A DNA stretch of 64,000 nt from Cyanophora paradoxa (lineage: Eukaryota > Glaucocystophyceae > Cyanophorales > Cyanophoraceae), in NCBI GenBank assembly GCA_004431415.1, contig QPMI01000036.1, positions 134,001 to 198,000 on the forward strand, given 5' to 3'. The notes beneath the pieces were generated by a model, which saw only the letters and a list, made by a program, of their open reading frames with translations, had not been told where the DNA came from and searched no databases. Below are positions 11,655-23,329 of this stretch, piece by piece. Numbering within the stretch: position 1 is the stretch's first letter; every line of letters begins with the position of its first letter. Position numbers and translations under genes: made by a program.

Positions 11655-14263
11655 ATGGAGCGGCCGAAGCCCCCGAGCTCAGCCACGAACATCGTGCTTC
11701 CCGCGCCCTCGCCCCAGCCGGCGCCGAGCCCGACCCCTGCGGCGGCCGACTACGGCGTTCCCGACGGGCCGAGCGCGTCTTCGGAGTACGCCGATGGCCC
11801 CGAGATGGCGGATGATGGCGTCAGCCTGACCCTCGGCACTGGTTCGCGCTGTGTGCCGCCACACGTTCCCTGCCGCTCTCTGGTTCGTTCGCATTCTCTG
11901 CCGGCGCTTACCAGCTTTCTCGGACAGAGAGCCTGCTGTCGCTGCTGCTGGGCTCGCGCCAGCCTGCCGAAGGGCAGCCGCCGACCGACGATGGCGCGCC
12001 GCCGAAGCCGCCAGCGCAGCCCGCGCTGGACATCAGCATCGACCCCTCGGACGAGTACGAGCTCGAGGCTTACCTCGCCACGCTCACTTCTTACGACCTG
12101 GAGCGGCTCAAGCGGTCCGCGCGCCGCGCTTAGCTACCGCGTCAGTCCGACCCGAACCTGCAGGGAGCCCGAGCGGCTCAGCGACGAGGCGAAGCGCCTC
12201 AAGCTGGAAATGGAAGAGCTCGCTTTCAAGAACTACCGCACTGTCATCCAGAGCGCTCAGTGCATCACAGATGTCTCGCGGCAGGTGCGGCTCGAGCCGC
12301 CGCCCCATCGTGCCGCGGTTCCGCGGCGGGCGCCGCCTCGTCCGCGCGTGGCGCGCGTTGAATGATCCCTTTCGGGCGGGGCGGCGTCCTTTTCTGCGGG
12401 CAGGTGGTGGAGATGCAGGGGTCGGTGGACGGGCTGCTGCAGCACGGGCCGCAGCTCGCGGTGGCGCTCGAGCAGTTCGGGGAGAGCGCGAAGCAGATCA
12501 ACGAGGAGCGGCGCCTGAACCGCATCACCCTCAACCACCACACCCAGCTCCTCGACCTCGTGCGCTCCGCCGGCCCCGCCCCCGCCGGCGCGCGCCGAGC
12601 CGGGCGGCGCAGCTCGAGGTGCCCCAGCTGATGAACACCTGCGTCCGCAACGAGCACTACGAGGAGGCCCTCGACCTCCAGGCCCGCCCCGCCCGCCCCG
12701 CCCCGCCGGGCCCCGCTGACCCCGGCGCGCAGGCGTTCGCGGTGAAGCTACGGGCGATGCACCCGGACATCCCCGTGGTGCACCGGCTGGTGGCGGAGGT
12801 GAAGCAGTACGCCGAGGACATGCTGGAGCAGCTGCTCGCGCTGCTGCGGACGAACATCCAGCTGCCCCTCTGCCTGCGCGTCATCGGCTACCTGCGCCGC
12901 CTCGGCTTCCTGCGCGAGCAGGAGCTCCGCCTGCACTTCCTCCGCTGCCGCGACGCCTGGCTCCAGTCCCTCCTCGCCGACATCCCCACCACGCCGCCCT
13001 ACTCCTACGTCCGCCCGCCCCGCCCCCGCCCCTGCCCCGCCGCCGCCGACGCGCCGCAGCTCATCAAGACGACGGACTGCGTGCGCGTGCACCTCTACGA
13101 CATCGTCACGCACTACCGGCGCGCGAGGGCCCGGGGCGGGGGGCGCGGGGGGCGGGGCGCTGAGGCGGGCGCAGGGCGATCTTCTTCGACGACACGAGCG
13201 CGCAGGAGGAGGCGACGACGCGCGACGGCGGCCTCCTCTACGCCTGGGTCACCCACAAGCTCCTCGCCTTCACCCGCACCCTCGAGGCGACGCTCCCGCT
13301 CGTCACCGACGGCGCCTCGCTCGCGAACGTGCTGGAGCAGTGCATGTACTGCGGCATGTCCCTCGGGCGCGTCGGCGTGGACTTCCGGGGCCTGCTGGGG
13401 CCCCCCTTCGAGAAGCAGGTCTACGCGCTCTTCTCCTCCAACCTGCGCGCCGCCGTCGCCCGCTTCTCCGACGCCCTTCACGCCCACAAGTGGCTCGCCC
13501 CGCCCCCGTCCCTCGCCCCCGCCTCGGCCACCGCCCCCGCCCGTGCGCCCCCGGCCCGGCCCCGCCCCGCCTCGCCCCGCCCGACCGCGCGCCGCCTGAC
13601 GCCGGCGCAGAGGGGACGGAGGCGTACACGCCGCCGGCGCAGCTGCTGGACCACGCGCCGCTCGCCGTCGCGGCCAACGGCTTCCTCGCCGCCCTCAACG
13701 AGCTCCGCCTCTGCGCGCCCGTCTCGCTCGCCCCGGCCGCCGCGGCGGCCCTCTCGCAGGCCCTCTCCTCGCTGGTGGCGCAGCTCGCGCTGCTGCGCAC
13801 GGAGCGGCACTTCAGCGAGCGCGAGGAGGGGCTCTTCGGGGCCCTCGCCAAGTGCTGCGGCGAGGCGCTGCTGCCGTACGTCGCCCGCTGCTTCGACGCC
13901 GTCTTCCACGCCGACGCGCCCCTCGTCAACCTCGGGCCCCTCTTCTCCGCCCTCGCCCCCCTCTCCGCCTCCGCCCCCGCCCCCCGCCCCGCCTCCTCCC
14001 CGTCGCCCCCGCCCGCCACCGCCGCCCCCGCCCCCCGCTCCGCCTCCTTCTCCGTGCCGGCCCCCTCGCCCCCCTCCAGCGTCTCCTCCGCCTCGGCGCC
14101 CCTCTCCTCCTCCGGCCTCGCCCCCGCCAGCTCCGCGCCCCTCCCCAGCGCCTCCCCCGCCGCGTCGCCCCCCACGTCCGTCTCGGGGCCCGCCGCCTCT
14201 GCCGCCCGCCCCGCCTCCGACGCCACCGCCCCCCTCGCCCACGCGGCGCCCAGCCCTCGCTAG
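11655..14263 (+). CDS. COG8: Conserved oligomeric Golgi complex subunit 8 (COG8)
   Basis: COG8 is a lobe B subunit of the COG tether for retrograde vesicles in the Golgi. The start ATG at 11655 opens a Pro/Ala-rich leader. Family-typical blocks follow across exons: YLATLTSYDLERLK, EELAFKNYRTVIQSAQCITD, VVEMQGSVDGLLQHGPQL, INEERRLNRITLNHHTQLLD, LEVPQLMNTCVRNEHYEEAL, DMLEQLLALLRTNIQLPLCL, RLHFLRCRDAWLQSLL, IKTTDCVRVHLYDIVTHYR, CMYCGMSLGRVGVDFRGLL and PPFEKQVYALF. The tail (about 13960-14260) is a long Ser/Ala/Pro-rich stretch ending before TAG at 14261. Several introns (near 12574, 12680, 13010, 13130 and 13530) are almost pure CCGCCCC-type sequence. The gene converges with the next one at a 47-bp gap. 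Confidence 0.9.
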
Positions 14264-14310
14264 CCGATGTCCAACTGCAGCACGGTTCCAGTTGCGGACA
14301 GAGCGGCGCG

Positions 14311-14988
14311 CTAGGGCGCGGGCTGGGAGCCCCGCGGAGGCTTGGGCAGCTGCCCCGCAATCGCCTCGATCTGCCGGCGGCGCGTCGGGGGGTGCGCGGG
14401 ACCGGGCGGGCGGGCGGGGCACCTCCTCGTAGTTGAGGCCGCCGACGACCTCGCCGTTGACGCGCCGGAAGTTCGCCTCCACGCGCGCCGCCGTCGCCGC
14501 GTCGATGCCCATCACCGCCAGCTCGTCCCGCAGCGCCGTCCAGAAGTCCGTCTCCTCGGGGCCCTCCGGCTCCCGCTCATCGGCTGCCGCCGCGGCCCGC
14601 GCATCCCGCGCGGCCGCCAACGCCGCCTTCGCATCTGCCGCCGCGCGTTTGAGCGTCGGGCTGGAGGGAATGGTGCCGGACGCACCGCGCGGTGCGGGCT
14701 TGGCCGGCTCGGGGCCGACGGCGTAGTCGCTGCTGCGCACGCGAGGGAAGCGCGCCAGCATGTCCTGGAACTCGGCCTCCGTGAGCCCCTCGTCCTCGAT
14801 GTCCATCATCTCGTCGTCGCTCATCTCCGCGTCGGTGGATGGGCTTTCGCTCCCGCTGCTACGCGCTCGGCTGCCCTCGTCGACGCGCGGCTTCTTCGTG
14901 ACCCTCAACTTTCTTTTGAGGAAAGACCGCGCGCCGAGGGACAGGAGGACCAGCAGCGCGAGGAGCGCTTCGGGTGCCAGGATGAGTT
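14311..14988 (-). CDS. Uncharacterised acidic protein with one hydrophobic segment (5' end unresolved)
   Basis: I do not recognise the family. The main exon begins at 14988 after an acceptor-like CATCTAG and encodes a hydrophobic helix (APEALLALLVLLSLGARSF) followed by a basic stop (LKRKLRVTKKP). It continues with a Ser-rich region, an acidic segment (DAEMSDDEMMDIEDEG) and a helical part ending GGLNYEE. A GT-AG intron (GTGCCCCGCC...GGCAG, about 14377-14430) joins this in frame to IEAIAGQLPKPPRGSQPAP and the stop TAG at 14313-14311. A possible first exon (ATG at 15154, MVWPRSAVRLAVALLLLS, signal-like) lies upstream, but I could not find a donor that keeps the frame. The topology suggests a single-pass membrane protein with an acidic cytosolic side. 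Confidence 0.55.
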
Positions 14989-15152
14989 CTAGATGTTACG
15001 CGTCAAGGCTGCAAAGTCGCCGGACACGGGTGGAAGGTCGAAGCCGAGCGGCCCGAGCCGGCGGGGGGGCTACGGCAATTCAGAAACCAAGTTAGACAAC
15101 CGACAGGAGCAGCAGCGCCACTGCCAGACGCACAGCCGAGCGGGGCCAGACC

Positions 15153-17772
15153 ATGGCTTTCGTTCACCGAGCGCAAAGAGACACAGCGGGGGCGATCAAC
15201 GCGACGCCCTCAGCCGTCGGGCCTGGTGAGCCGAATTTGGCCCGCTTGCCGCAGCTGCCGCTTGAGGCGTTAGCTATGCGATGTGCTATTGCCGCAACGT
15301 CGAGCTGATGCGCTGCGGCGTCGCAGGCGTGTACCATGTCGAGCCAACGCGGCGGGTGGAGCCAGGGCACGCAGCCCGCCCGCTATTGGCCAAGCTTCAC
15401 GCTCCAGGGCTGATTTCCTGTGCCGCAGATATGCGCCATTCGCCAGCACAGCGGCGCGCGCGACGGCAGCGGATGCAGGGAACTCCGCATCAGCATCCAC
15501 ATTCACTCCGGGCCCTGGCTACTATCTCAGGGACACGCCAGTGAGGCAGTCGGACGCAGGCAGCAATGCATTCGTGACAAAAGTGCGTGGCAGGCCCGGC
15601 AGGGGCAGCGGAGCCAGTGCCCTGACGCCGGCGCAGGTGTCGAGGTTCCAGGGCCTTAACAAGACCGCAGCATCCACGCCGGGTGCGCCGGCGTGCGGCT
15701 CGCGGGCGGGGGCGACCGGCTGACCGCGGGCAGGCCCCGGGGCGTACAACGCGCCGGGGATGAAGCCGAAGCAGGCGCGGGACACGTCGCCGCCGGGCGA
15801 GCTGCGCGGGTCGGCGTCGGCGGCCCTCTACAAGCACGCGCCCTCCGCGCCCTCCATCCCCGCCCCGTCCCAGAGCTACGGCTACGAAGAGGGCCCCGGT
15901 GCGGGGCGCCCAGCGCCGGCCGGCCGGCGGCGCGGCGCGGCGCCTCACTCGGGGGCGCAGGCGGGGCGCTCATCATGCAGAAGTCGCCGCACCAGGGCCA
16001 CAAGGGCACCCGCGACGACATCGTGCGCCGCCCCGCCCCGCGGCCCCGCCCGCGCCGGCCCACGGGGCGCGCGCGCGCAGGCGGGGCCCGGGGAGTACAA
16101 CCCGACGCACAGCGTCGTGCTGCGCTCGGGGCGCGGCACCGACTTCGGGCGCTCCACCGGCAAGAAGGACGTCTTCCGCAACGCCTCGCCCGTCCCTGGG
16201 TCCGCCCCGCCCGCCCCGCCCCGCCCCGCGCCGGCGCGTGCCGCTGGCCGACGGCGGGGCGGCGGCAGGCCCGGGGAGTACACGCCGAGCGAGGTCGCGG
16301 GGGAGGGGTCGACGTCGGGCGCCGGGGGCGTGGGGGCGACGGGGCGCGGCGCCTGCGGCCGAGCGCCGTCTTCGCGTCGAGGAGCCCGCACATCGCCTTC
16401 AACAGGTCGCCCCAAGAGGCCGACTCGGTGCGCCCCGCCCCGCGGCGCGCGGCGCGGGCCGGCCGGTGACGGGGCGTGCGGGGCCAGTCGCCGGGCCCCG
16501 GGGCGTACAGCGGGGGGCAGCCGCTCTTCAAGAAGGCGCTGGAGAAGGTGCCGGAGAGCCTGCAGTTCTTCGGGTCGACAGTGAAGCGCTCCTACGAGGT
16601 GGAGCCGCAGCACTACAACGCCCCCTTCCGCTACAAGACCCCCGGCCCCGGCGCCTACGGCGACCCCAAGCAGGCCCTCCTCGAGCGCCCCGTCGCCCCG
16701 TGCGCCCCGCCGCCCCCCGCCCCCGCCCTGCGCCCCGCGCCGGGCGGCGAGCGGGGCGGCAGGCGATGCAGGGGGAGCGGAGGCCGTTCAACTCGTCGAC
16801 GGGGCGGTTCGGGCCGGACAGCGCGGCGGAGCGGGTGGCGGCGGTGGCGGCGCCGGGCCCCGGGGCGTACGACGAGTACGACGCGCGGGGGATGGCGTCG
16901 GACGTGCAGCGCAAGGTCGTCGGCCGCAACGGCGCCTTCGGCTCCACCGCCAAGCGCGACTTCGCCCGCCCCGTCAAGCCCGCCGTCCGCCCCGCCCCCC
17001 GCCGCCCCGCCGCGGCGGCCGCGCGTGACGCCGCGCAGGAGGACCCCGGCCCGGGGACGTACGAGCCGCGGCTGCCGGAGGGGAGGGCCCGAACCGGCGC
17101 CGCAGGCAGCAGTCCTCCTCGTTCGCCTCGAAGAGCGACCGCATGTCCAAGACCGCCCCGCCAAGGCCGCCTACGGTTCGCCCGCCCGCGCCCCGCCGCC
17201 CCGCCCCGCCGCCCCGCCGAGCGCCCGGCGCGCAGAGGTGCCGCCGCCTGGGGCGTACGACGTGGTCAAGTCGTGGGACGCGGCGGCGAACAAGCCCTAC
17301 CGACAGTCCAACGTCTTCATCTCCGCCCAGTCCCGCTTCTCCGGCCACAACGTCCGCCAGCGCGCCCCCGGAGCGCCCCGCTGCCGCGCCGACGCGCCGC
17401 GCAGGACCCATTCGCGACGCACGCCGTGGCCCCCGGGCCGGGGGCCTACGACGGCCGCTCCGCCAACCCCGCCGCCCTCCGCCAGAAGCACGGCAGCTCC
17501 GTCTTCGTCTCCAAGGCACCCGCCCCCTCCCCGCCCCCGTCGCCCCGCCCCGCTCACTGCCCCGCAGAATGACCGCTTCTCCAACAAAGTCGCCCCGAAG
17601 CCCGGGCGGGCACCAGGGTGAGCGGCCCTTGCCCGCGCCTCGCGCCCGCGGCCACCGACGGGGCGCGCCGGGCAGGCCCGGCCAGTACCACGAAGAGGGC
17701 TCCCTCGTCAAGCGCTCCTTCAACGTCACCATCGGTGCGGCCGCTCCCCACGCCGCGCTCGCTGCCATCTAA
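15153..17772 (+). CDS. STPGR (SHIPPO/ODF3-like) repeat protein
   Basis: STPGR proteins are associated with flagellar axonemes and microtubule inner structures. The first exon starts at ATG 15153 (MAFVHRAQRDTAG) and ends at VGPG. Repeated Pro-Gly motifs follow, usually PGPGxY: GPGYYL (15513), PGAYN (15740), GPGEYNP (16085), RPGEYTP (16268), SPGPGAYSGG (16489), TPGPGAYGD (16639), APGPGAYDEYD (16850), DPGPGTYEP (17044), PPPGAYDVV (17241), APGPGAYDG (17429) and RPGQYHEEG (17673). Many exons carry one or two repeats each, separated by GC-rich introns. The last exon ends IGAAAPHAALAAI with TAA at 17770-17772. Exact exon joins between 15222 and 15430 are unresolved. It implies that the organism builds a flagellum. 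Confidence 0.8.
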
Positions 17773-18064
17773 CTTACTCCTGCCCTGCCTCCCCAGACTG
17801 GTGACCGCAGCTTTGCAGCGTCTTTTTACTCTAGCACAGGTCCTTATGCAGCGTCCGTATGTACAAATAGAAATAGACGAAGCAGAAAGACGCAGCGGAA
17901 AGGTGCCAGGCCTAGGTGCCTGGTGCCTGACAGGGGGGGGGGGTACGCGTCGGGTGAAGCGCTCGGAACCTGCGGCGCGCGCAACGAGAGCCGGGCGGAT
18001 TGCACACGCGATACACGGCGCGAATTCGATTGCACAGCTGCGGCGGCGTTCGCTTCGTGCGGAG
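17773..18064. other. Intergenic between STPGR and ERO1 genes
   Basis: The first part is AT-richer (TTTTTACTCTAGCAC) and probably 3' flank. There is a G9 run at about 17934-17942. The remainder is presumed ERO1 promoter. No ORF of interest was found. Confidence 0.4.
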
Positions 18065-19863
18065 ATGAGCGGGAGGCGGGCAATTGCCCTGCTGCTCCTT
18101 CTCGGCCTCTTTGCCGCGGCGTACGCCGCGAGGCCTTGGGACAGTGTCTTGGAGCGTCTGAAGACGCCGTACCAGGTGGGCCTCGCCGCCTTGCGGCGCT
18201 GTATGCCGTTGCTGACGTCACCCGCCCGCCGCGCAGCTTCAGGGCGTGGTGCAGGACTCGTTAGCGGATTTCAGCACTGTAGAGCGACAAAATGAGCGAA
18301 CCGCATATACACTGCTCGATAAGCTAGTGGTGCGTGAACCTTCCGCGCGCTGTGTTCAGCGTTGCAGCAGGCTGAGCGCCAGCTGCGCAGTCGACGACAT
18401 TCTTCCGGATATTCAAAGTTAACTTGAATGCCGAGTGCAAGTTCTGGCAGGACGAGGGCGTCTGCGAGAAGCCGGACTGCAGCGTGTGCGAGTGCAGCAA
18501 GGACGAGGCGCGGCTTCTGCGTCCGATGGCGCGCAAGCTGTCTGACGCGCGATGTTGCAGATCCCGTCGACCTGGATGCAGGAGGACCTTAGCAAGGCAA
18601 CGTCGAAGGCGCCACTATGCCAGGATGGGGGGTCTGCACCAGCGACTGGAGGGGACGAAGTCGACCGCAGCCTGGATCGATCGAAGTTCGCGAACTGGAC
18701 AGACATGCAGGAGGAGTTCTGGACAGAGCCCGACCACTCTGCGGGCAAGCACCAGCTGTGCGGGCTCTAATCTGTCGGCTCATGCTCTCGTTCGCAGACC
18801 TGACGTACGTCAACTTGAAGATCAACGAGGAGCGATACACGGGCTATTCGGGGAACGCAGCGACGCGCATCTGGATGGCCATCTACAAGGAGAACTGCTT
18901 CCCTGGTTTGCACTGTGAAAGTTATGAGATCTGCTCGCCTGATCGCGACCGCAGGCTCTGCCGACCGCTGCCTGGAGGAGCGTGTGTTCTACAGGCTCAT
19001 CTCGGGGCTCCATGCGTCCATCACTGCTCACATCAGCAGGATGTACTGCGACCAGCCCGGCAACTCGCAGAACATCGACCTCTTCCACTACCGCCTTGGC
19101 ATGTTCCCTGACCGCCTGAACAACCTCTACTTCACGTACCTCTTCATGATCAGGTACGATGCACAGGGCTCTTTCGAACCCACAGATTGCAGCCTGACAG
19201 GCTCCCAGGGCCGCCTCGAAAGCAGCCACATTGCTGCGCCAGTACCCTTATAACACAGGCAACCCGGATGAGGATCAGAAGGCTCGGGGTGCTATGCATG
19301 ACGTTTTGTCGTCCCCGCTTTTCTCTGCTACTGTCTTCGACGAGTCCGGCATGTTCGATGGAGCTGACAAGGTCTGCAGCCTATTTGATAATGCCAGAAA
19401 GCATCTAATCCTGCCATGTAGGCCGGCATCAAAGCGGAGTTCAAGAAGCACTTCCGCAACATCAGCCGGATCATGGACTGCGTGCAGTGCGAGAAGTGCC
19501 GCATGTGGGGCAAGCTGCAGATTCTGGGCATCGGCACTGCCCTCAAGATCCTCTTCTCAGAGAAGCCGCTGGATGTCCACTACCTCGAGCGCAACGAGAT
19601 CATCGTGAGTTCACTCTTGCTTTCTGCATGATGTGAAGTGCTGACCCCTCCTCGGCCAGGCATTTATGAACACCATTGCCAAGCTCTCAAGGTCCATCCA
19701 GACGGTGGTCGACATGCGCAAGATTGCGATCGCCAAGAATACGAGATCCCTCTCTATGAGCATCGGCGGGGTGATTGGAGGCACAGTGCTCACCCTCTTC
19801 CTCCTCTCACGGTGGCTGTCGAGGAGGAGAGCAGCTGCAGCTCCCAAAAAGAAGGCAGAATAG
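18065..19863 (+). CDS. ERO1: ERO1-like ER thiol oxidase
   Basis: ERO1 oxidises protein disulfide isomerase in the ER lumen, passing electrons through FAD to oxygen. ATG 18065 gives a signal peptide ([17 protein letters not shown]). Conserved segments are [18 protein letters not shown] with nearby CSVCEC (about 18427-18510, the shuttle cysteine region), [62 protein letters not shown] and [20 protein letters not shown]. The active-site motif CVQCEKC is at about 19483, followed by [19 protein letters not shown]. After [14 protein letters not shown] the protein ends in a hydrophobic helix ([18 protein letters not shown]) and the tail KKKAE, a KKxx-type ER retrieval signal. The C-terminal anchor is unusual, because animal ERO1 is soluble. 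TAG is at 19861-19863. Confidence 0.9.
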
Positions 19864-20230
19864 TAGTTGAGAGTTTAGCTTTTCGATGCTTCTAATAGGA
19901 CATAGTAAAAGTCCATGCATGAATTGCAAGGGGGCTTGCAGTTAATTGGCGAAGTTCGAATTCTAGATCTGCAAGTGTTTCGGGGGTACACGGCTCAGCT
20001 TGTGTTGGGCCAACCGGTACCGTACGCGTCGCCCGTTTCTCTCAGCGCCGCTGGGGCGCAACCTCCAGTTATCTCTGTAGCTGCTTCTCCGGCGCTCCCA
20101 AGGCTAGCGTCATAGTGAGAGTAGACTAATTGGGTGTGCGCGAAAGGCGCGCGGCAACCTCCAGCAGCGTGCGGACAGCTAGGGATCTTCCTGTAGTAAC
20201 TCTTCCGCACCTGTCGCCGGCCCCGTGGAG
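19864..20230. other. Intergenic between ERO1 and C2 genes
   Basis: The AT-richer first half is consistent with an ERO1 3' UTR. The second half runs into the C2 gene start. No coding frame or RNA gene was recognised. Confidence 0.4.
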
Positions 20231-21573
20231 ATGGCGGAGGGCGGGGCGACGGGCATCAGTGTCAATGCAGTCCGCCGGCTAGCGCTTACGGCTATCGGAG
20301 CGGCGAAGGTGCGCTTCAGTGCAGAGTTCTTTGAATCCGCGGGCTAAGCTGCCGCCGCAGGCTGAGCCGCCCGGTCCGCTTCTCTCGGAGGAAGAAGTGC
20401 ACCCCGCAGTCAAGGGGGTTATCTCGCTGCACATCAAGGAGTGCAAGAAGCTGTACACAGGCGATCTTTCCACCTACACGAACTGCTTCATGCGCATCTC
20501 TGTCAGGAACCTCACGAAGCGCACTCGCGTTGCCCAAGTTAGCTACGGGACGGTCATGTGGGACCAGATCAAGCACTTCCCCGTTACCGTGCTCCGGAAC
20601 CGGAGGCACCCTTTCAACCTTCTCACGCTCCAGCTGTTCGCATTCGAGAGCCAGAATGCGATGTCCCACAAGCCGGTCGGTTCAGTCTCGCTCCACTTAC
20701 ACGACATCGTGAAGGCGTCGCCCGTCAGCGGCGAGTTCGACCTGTGGGACCGCCACCACATCGTCGGCGAGCTGCACCTCGATATCGCCTTCACGTGCGT
20801 GCTCCAGCGCGCCCGGGCCTGGTGCGGCGCCCCTAATGGCGCTGCGCAGCTACGGGTTCTTCGGCTACGGCTATTCCGTGCAGTTGAAGGACGAGCTCCA
20901 GCCGGAGCAGCACGTCGCCCACTCGCTGTTCCCCCGCGTCGACCCGCCCGAGGACAGGAGGGAGCCTCAGCGGCTGACCATGACGCCCAAGGCTGTCCGC
21001 CACCCAGCGTTCATCCCGTTCGCCCAGCGCGTTGTGCTCGGCTACGGGGCGTCGCTGGCGGCTATCCTGAACCGGGAGGAGGACGACGAGAAGGAGAGGG
21101 AGGACTTCGCGCTACTGAGGGCCTCCATGGGGCGGCTGGAGTCGCTGAGGGCGCAGTACACGGCCCTCTCGAGCCGCCACGAGCGCCTTGCCTTCTTGCG
21201 CCGCGTCATCCTCGCCTCCAACGCCCGCCTCGAGGCCGTCAAGGAGGACACTGACTTTGACGGCACCGAGCACGCCCCCAAACCCTACTTCCGCTACATG
21301 CGTCCAACCATCTCCCTCACCGGGCTCACCTATGCTGGGCCGAACGTCACAGGGCCGACATATGCGCAGCCCACGTGGGCGGGTGGCGATGAGCCGGGTG
21401 CTGGCAGAGGAAAGGGCATTTTCTCCTCTGTCATGACCCGATCAGCATTCAGGAGGGTAGGGTCGGCTCCACCCCAAGCACAGCAGCCTCCAAGCGTGCA
21501 GCTCTCTGAATCTAGGTCTCCAGTTGATGCTCCGCTTGCCCCAGCTCGCAGTAGTGCTGCCTTGATAGATTAA
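20231..21573 (+). CDS. C2-domain protein resembling C2CD6/CatSper-tau
   Basis: Three exons join in frame: 20231-20308, 20361-20794 and 20850-21573, giving 411 residues. Both introns are GT-AG, of 52 and 55 bp, and both start GTGCG. The C2 core runs from VISLHIKECKKL to GELHLDIAF, followed directly by YGFFGYGYSVQLKDE, HSLFPRVDPPEDRRE and RHPAFIPF. From memory this order, a C2 domain followed by a FGYGYSxQLK block and a PPPxDR block, matches animal C2CD6 (ALS2CR11), the CatSper-tau flagellar targeting subunit. A helical region follows, with a Ser/Pro-rich tail. A role in a flagellar or membrane trafficking complex is inferred. The alternative is a generic C2 protein of unknown role. Confidence 0.6.
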
Positions 21574-21973
21574 GTATCTTTATGGGTGTCTGCTCTTAAT
21601 ATATTCTCATTTTACTTTCAAAGGCCACCACTCAATGGTCGCAACTGCAAGCTCGTGATTTTGTTTGCCCTCTGCAGCTGGAGCTATGCTAATATTAATC
21701 ATTGAATTTACTTGTGCACATCACTAGTACTGCCAGGCTGATCATGATCATGCAAATTAAATGATATCGATCAAGCTTTCAATTTCAACGCGTACGGTTC
21801 TAAGATCCACCAACTTGGCAAACGGTAATCGACTTGGCAAATGCAGCCTCCGAAGTTCTGAGGCGCCTCTACAGCTTAAGCTTCAAGAGATCAAGATAAA
21901 GAAAGACGCTAACATAGAGCCTACGATAGCTCAGTGACTGCCAGGCTGGGTTCAGCGACACACTGTGCGACAT
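21574..21973. other. Convergent 3' intergenic region
   Basis: This is an AT-rich spacer between the C2 gene (plus) and the QPRT gene (minus). It contains A/T-rich stretches near 21598 (AATATATTC) and 21690-21760 that probably carry both 3' ends. A tRNA-like string (GATAGCTCAGTG) near 21926 has no matching arms. No gene was seen. Confidence 0.5.
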
Positions 21974-23199
21974 TCAGCGACAGATCTTGAGGCTGATGTC
22001 CACTGTGGGGACTCCCTGTGTCAAGCATCCGAGGCTGATGATGTCAACATTGTCACAAGCAAAATTCTTGACAGTGTCTGGGGTGATGCCGCCGCTTGCC
22101 TCGAGCAGCACGCTTGGGTACGCCGTCTGCGCCCGCAGCAGTCAGCATACATTCAGACAAAGGATGCCCCGGATGAGCACCTTCACATCCTTTGCTGCAA
22201 TCTTCAGATTCTCAGCACTTAGGTTGTCCAACATGACAATGTCAGCACCAGCCTTGCATGCCGTCTTCGCGTCTTCTACAGAGCTGCACTCAACCTCAAT
22301 CTGTCGGCATATGTTCAGAGAATAGGAGCTCTTCTGGCCAATTGCACTGCTGAACCTTCAAGGAGAAGCCACCAGCAGACCTCGCCTTCTGAATTGCCGC
22401 AGGGATGCTTCCACACGCAGCGATATGGTTGTCTTTCAACATAATCATGCAAGAGAGATCCATACGGTGTGTGTCTGCCCCAGCAACAACAAGTGCATAC
22501 TTCTCGACCAAGCTGGATAGAAGTATCAGATATCGATTTAGCGAGCGAAAATTAGGGTTCGCAGAAAGGGAACAGAGCGCACCGAAATCCCGGCGTGGTT
22601 TTACGAGTGCCAGCGAGAGAGCCTTTCCAGCCCACACTCCTCACATCGTCAACGACCTTCCTGGCTACGGTGGCAATCCCGCAGGCCCGAGCGAGGATGT
22701 TGAGGCCAGTGCGCTCGCCCATAAGAATATGCCGAGCTTTTCCCCGCACAATGGCAAGCTTGGTAATCGGCGCGAACTTCTCCCCTTCCCCAACGAGCCT
22801 GCCCAAAGTGAGCCGCACTGAGGCAGCGATCAATTCGAGGCTGGGGGCCATATTGCCGCACCATGTCACTTCGCACTGAAGCTGGCGGAATACCTCGTTG
22901 AAGAATGGCACGCCGGCCAGCACGCCGTGGCCTTTGCCGAGCAGGTTGGCAGTGAGCACGTTCTCGCCAACGGTGTATCCTGGATCGCGCGCAGGCGCGT
23001 TCGGCGCTAGGAACGTGCGGAAACGACAAGAAGAGGCGCGCACCGCCCACATCAAAGCTCGGGATGTCCTCGCGCAGCCAGGACTCGACGAGGGACGGCA
23101 GCGCGGGGGGGAGCAGGTGCTCTGCGGGCGCGGTCGGCAGGCGGTTTGATCAGCAGGCACTCCGATCGGCTTTCAGGGGGGGCGCGGACCATGCGCCAT
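21974..23199 (-). CDS. QPRT: Nicotinate-nucleotide pyrophosphorylase (quinolinate phosphoribosyltransferase)
   Basis: The enzyme converts quinolinate and PRPP to nicotinate mononucleotide in de novo NAD synthesis. The N-terminal block reads HLLPPALPSLVESWLREDIP, followed by YTVGENVLTANLLGKGHGVL, GVPFFNEVFRQLQCEVTW, MGERTGLNILARACGIAT, AGTRKTTPGFR joined across an intron to LVEKYALVVAGADTHRMDL, MLKDNHIAACG, KIEVECSSVEDA, AGADIVMLDNL, YPSVLLEASGGITPDTV and VDIISLGCLTQGVPTVDISL. Catalytic Arg, Lys and His residues of the RKTTPG, HRMDL and KDNH motifs are present. Four introns were phase-checked. The short first exon (ATG 23199, giving MAHE joined to HLLPP) is likely but less certain. The stop is TGA at 21976-21974. 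There is no evident targeting peptide. Confidence 0.92.
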
Positions 23200-23329
23200 G
23201 ACCGAGCGAGGGCCTGCGAACGAAGTTAGGGTACTCCCCCACCAGCCGACTGAGGCCCGACTCGATCCTCCCAGCAAGCCTTCTGCCCGCCCTCCTGCCA
23301 GTCCGGATCTTTCAGCGTTGCTCTGCATA

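Noticed and set aside
15152-15155. Signal-peptide-like ORF on the minus strand overlapping the STPGR start codon
   Set aside because: CCATGG gives ATG on both strands by symmetry, and I could not join this ORF in phase to the acidic membrane protein exon.
23197-23200. Overlapping start codons of QPRT (minus) and an extended small coiled-coil ORF (plus)
   Set aside because: CATG always contains ATG on both strands, and the plus-strand gene more likely starts at 23330.
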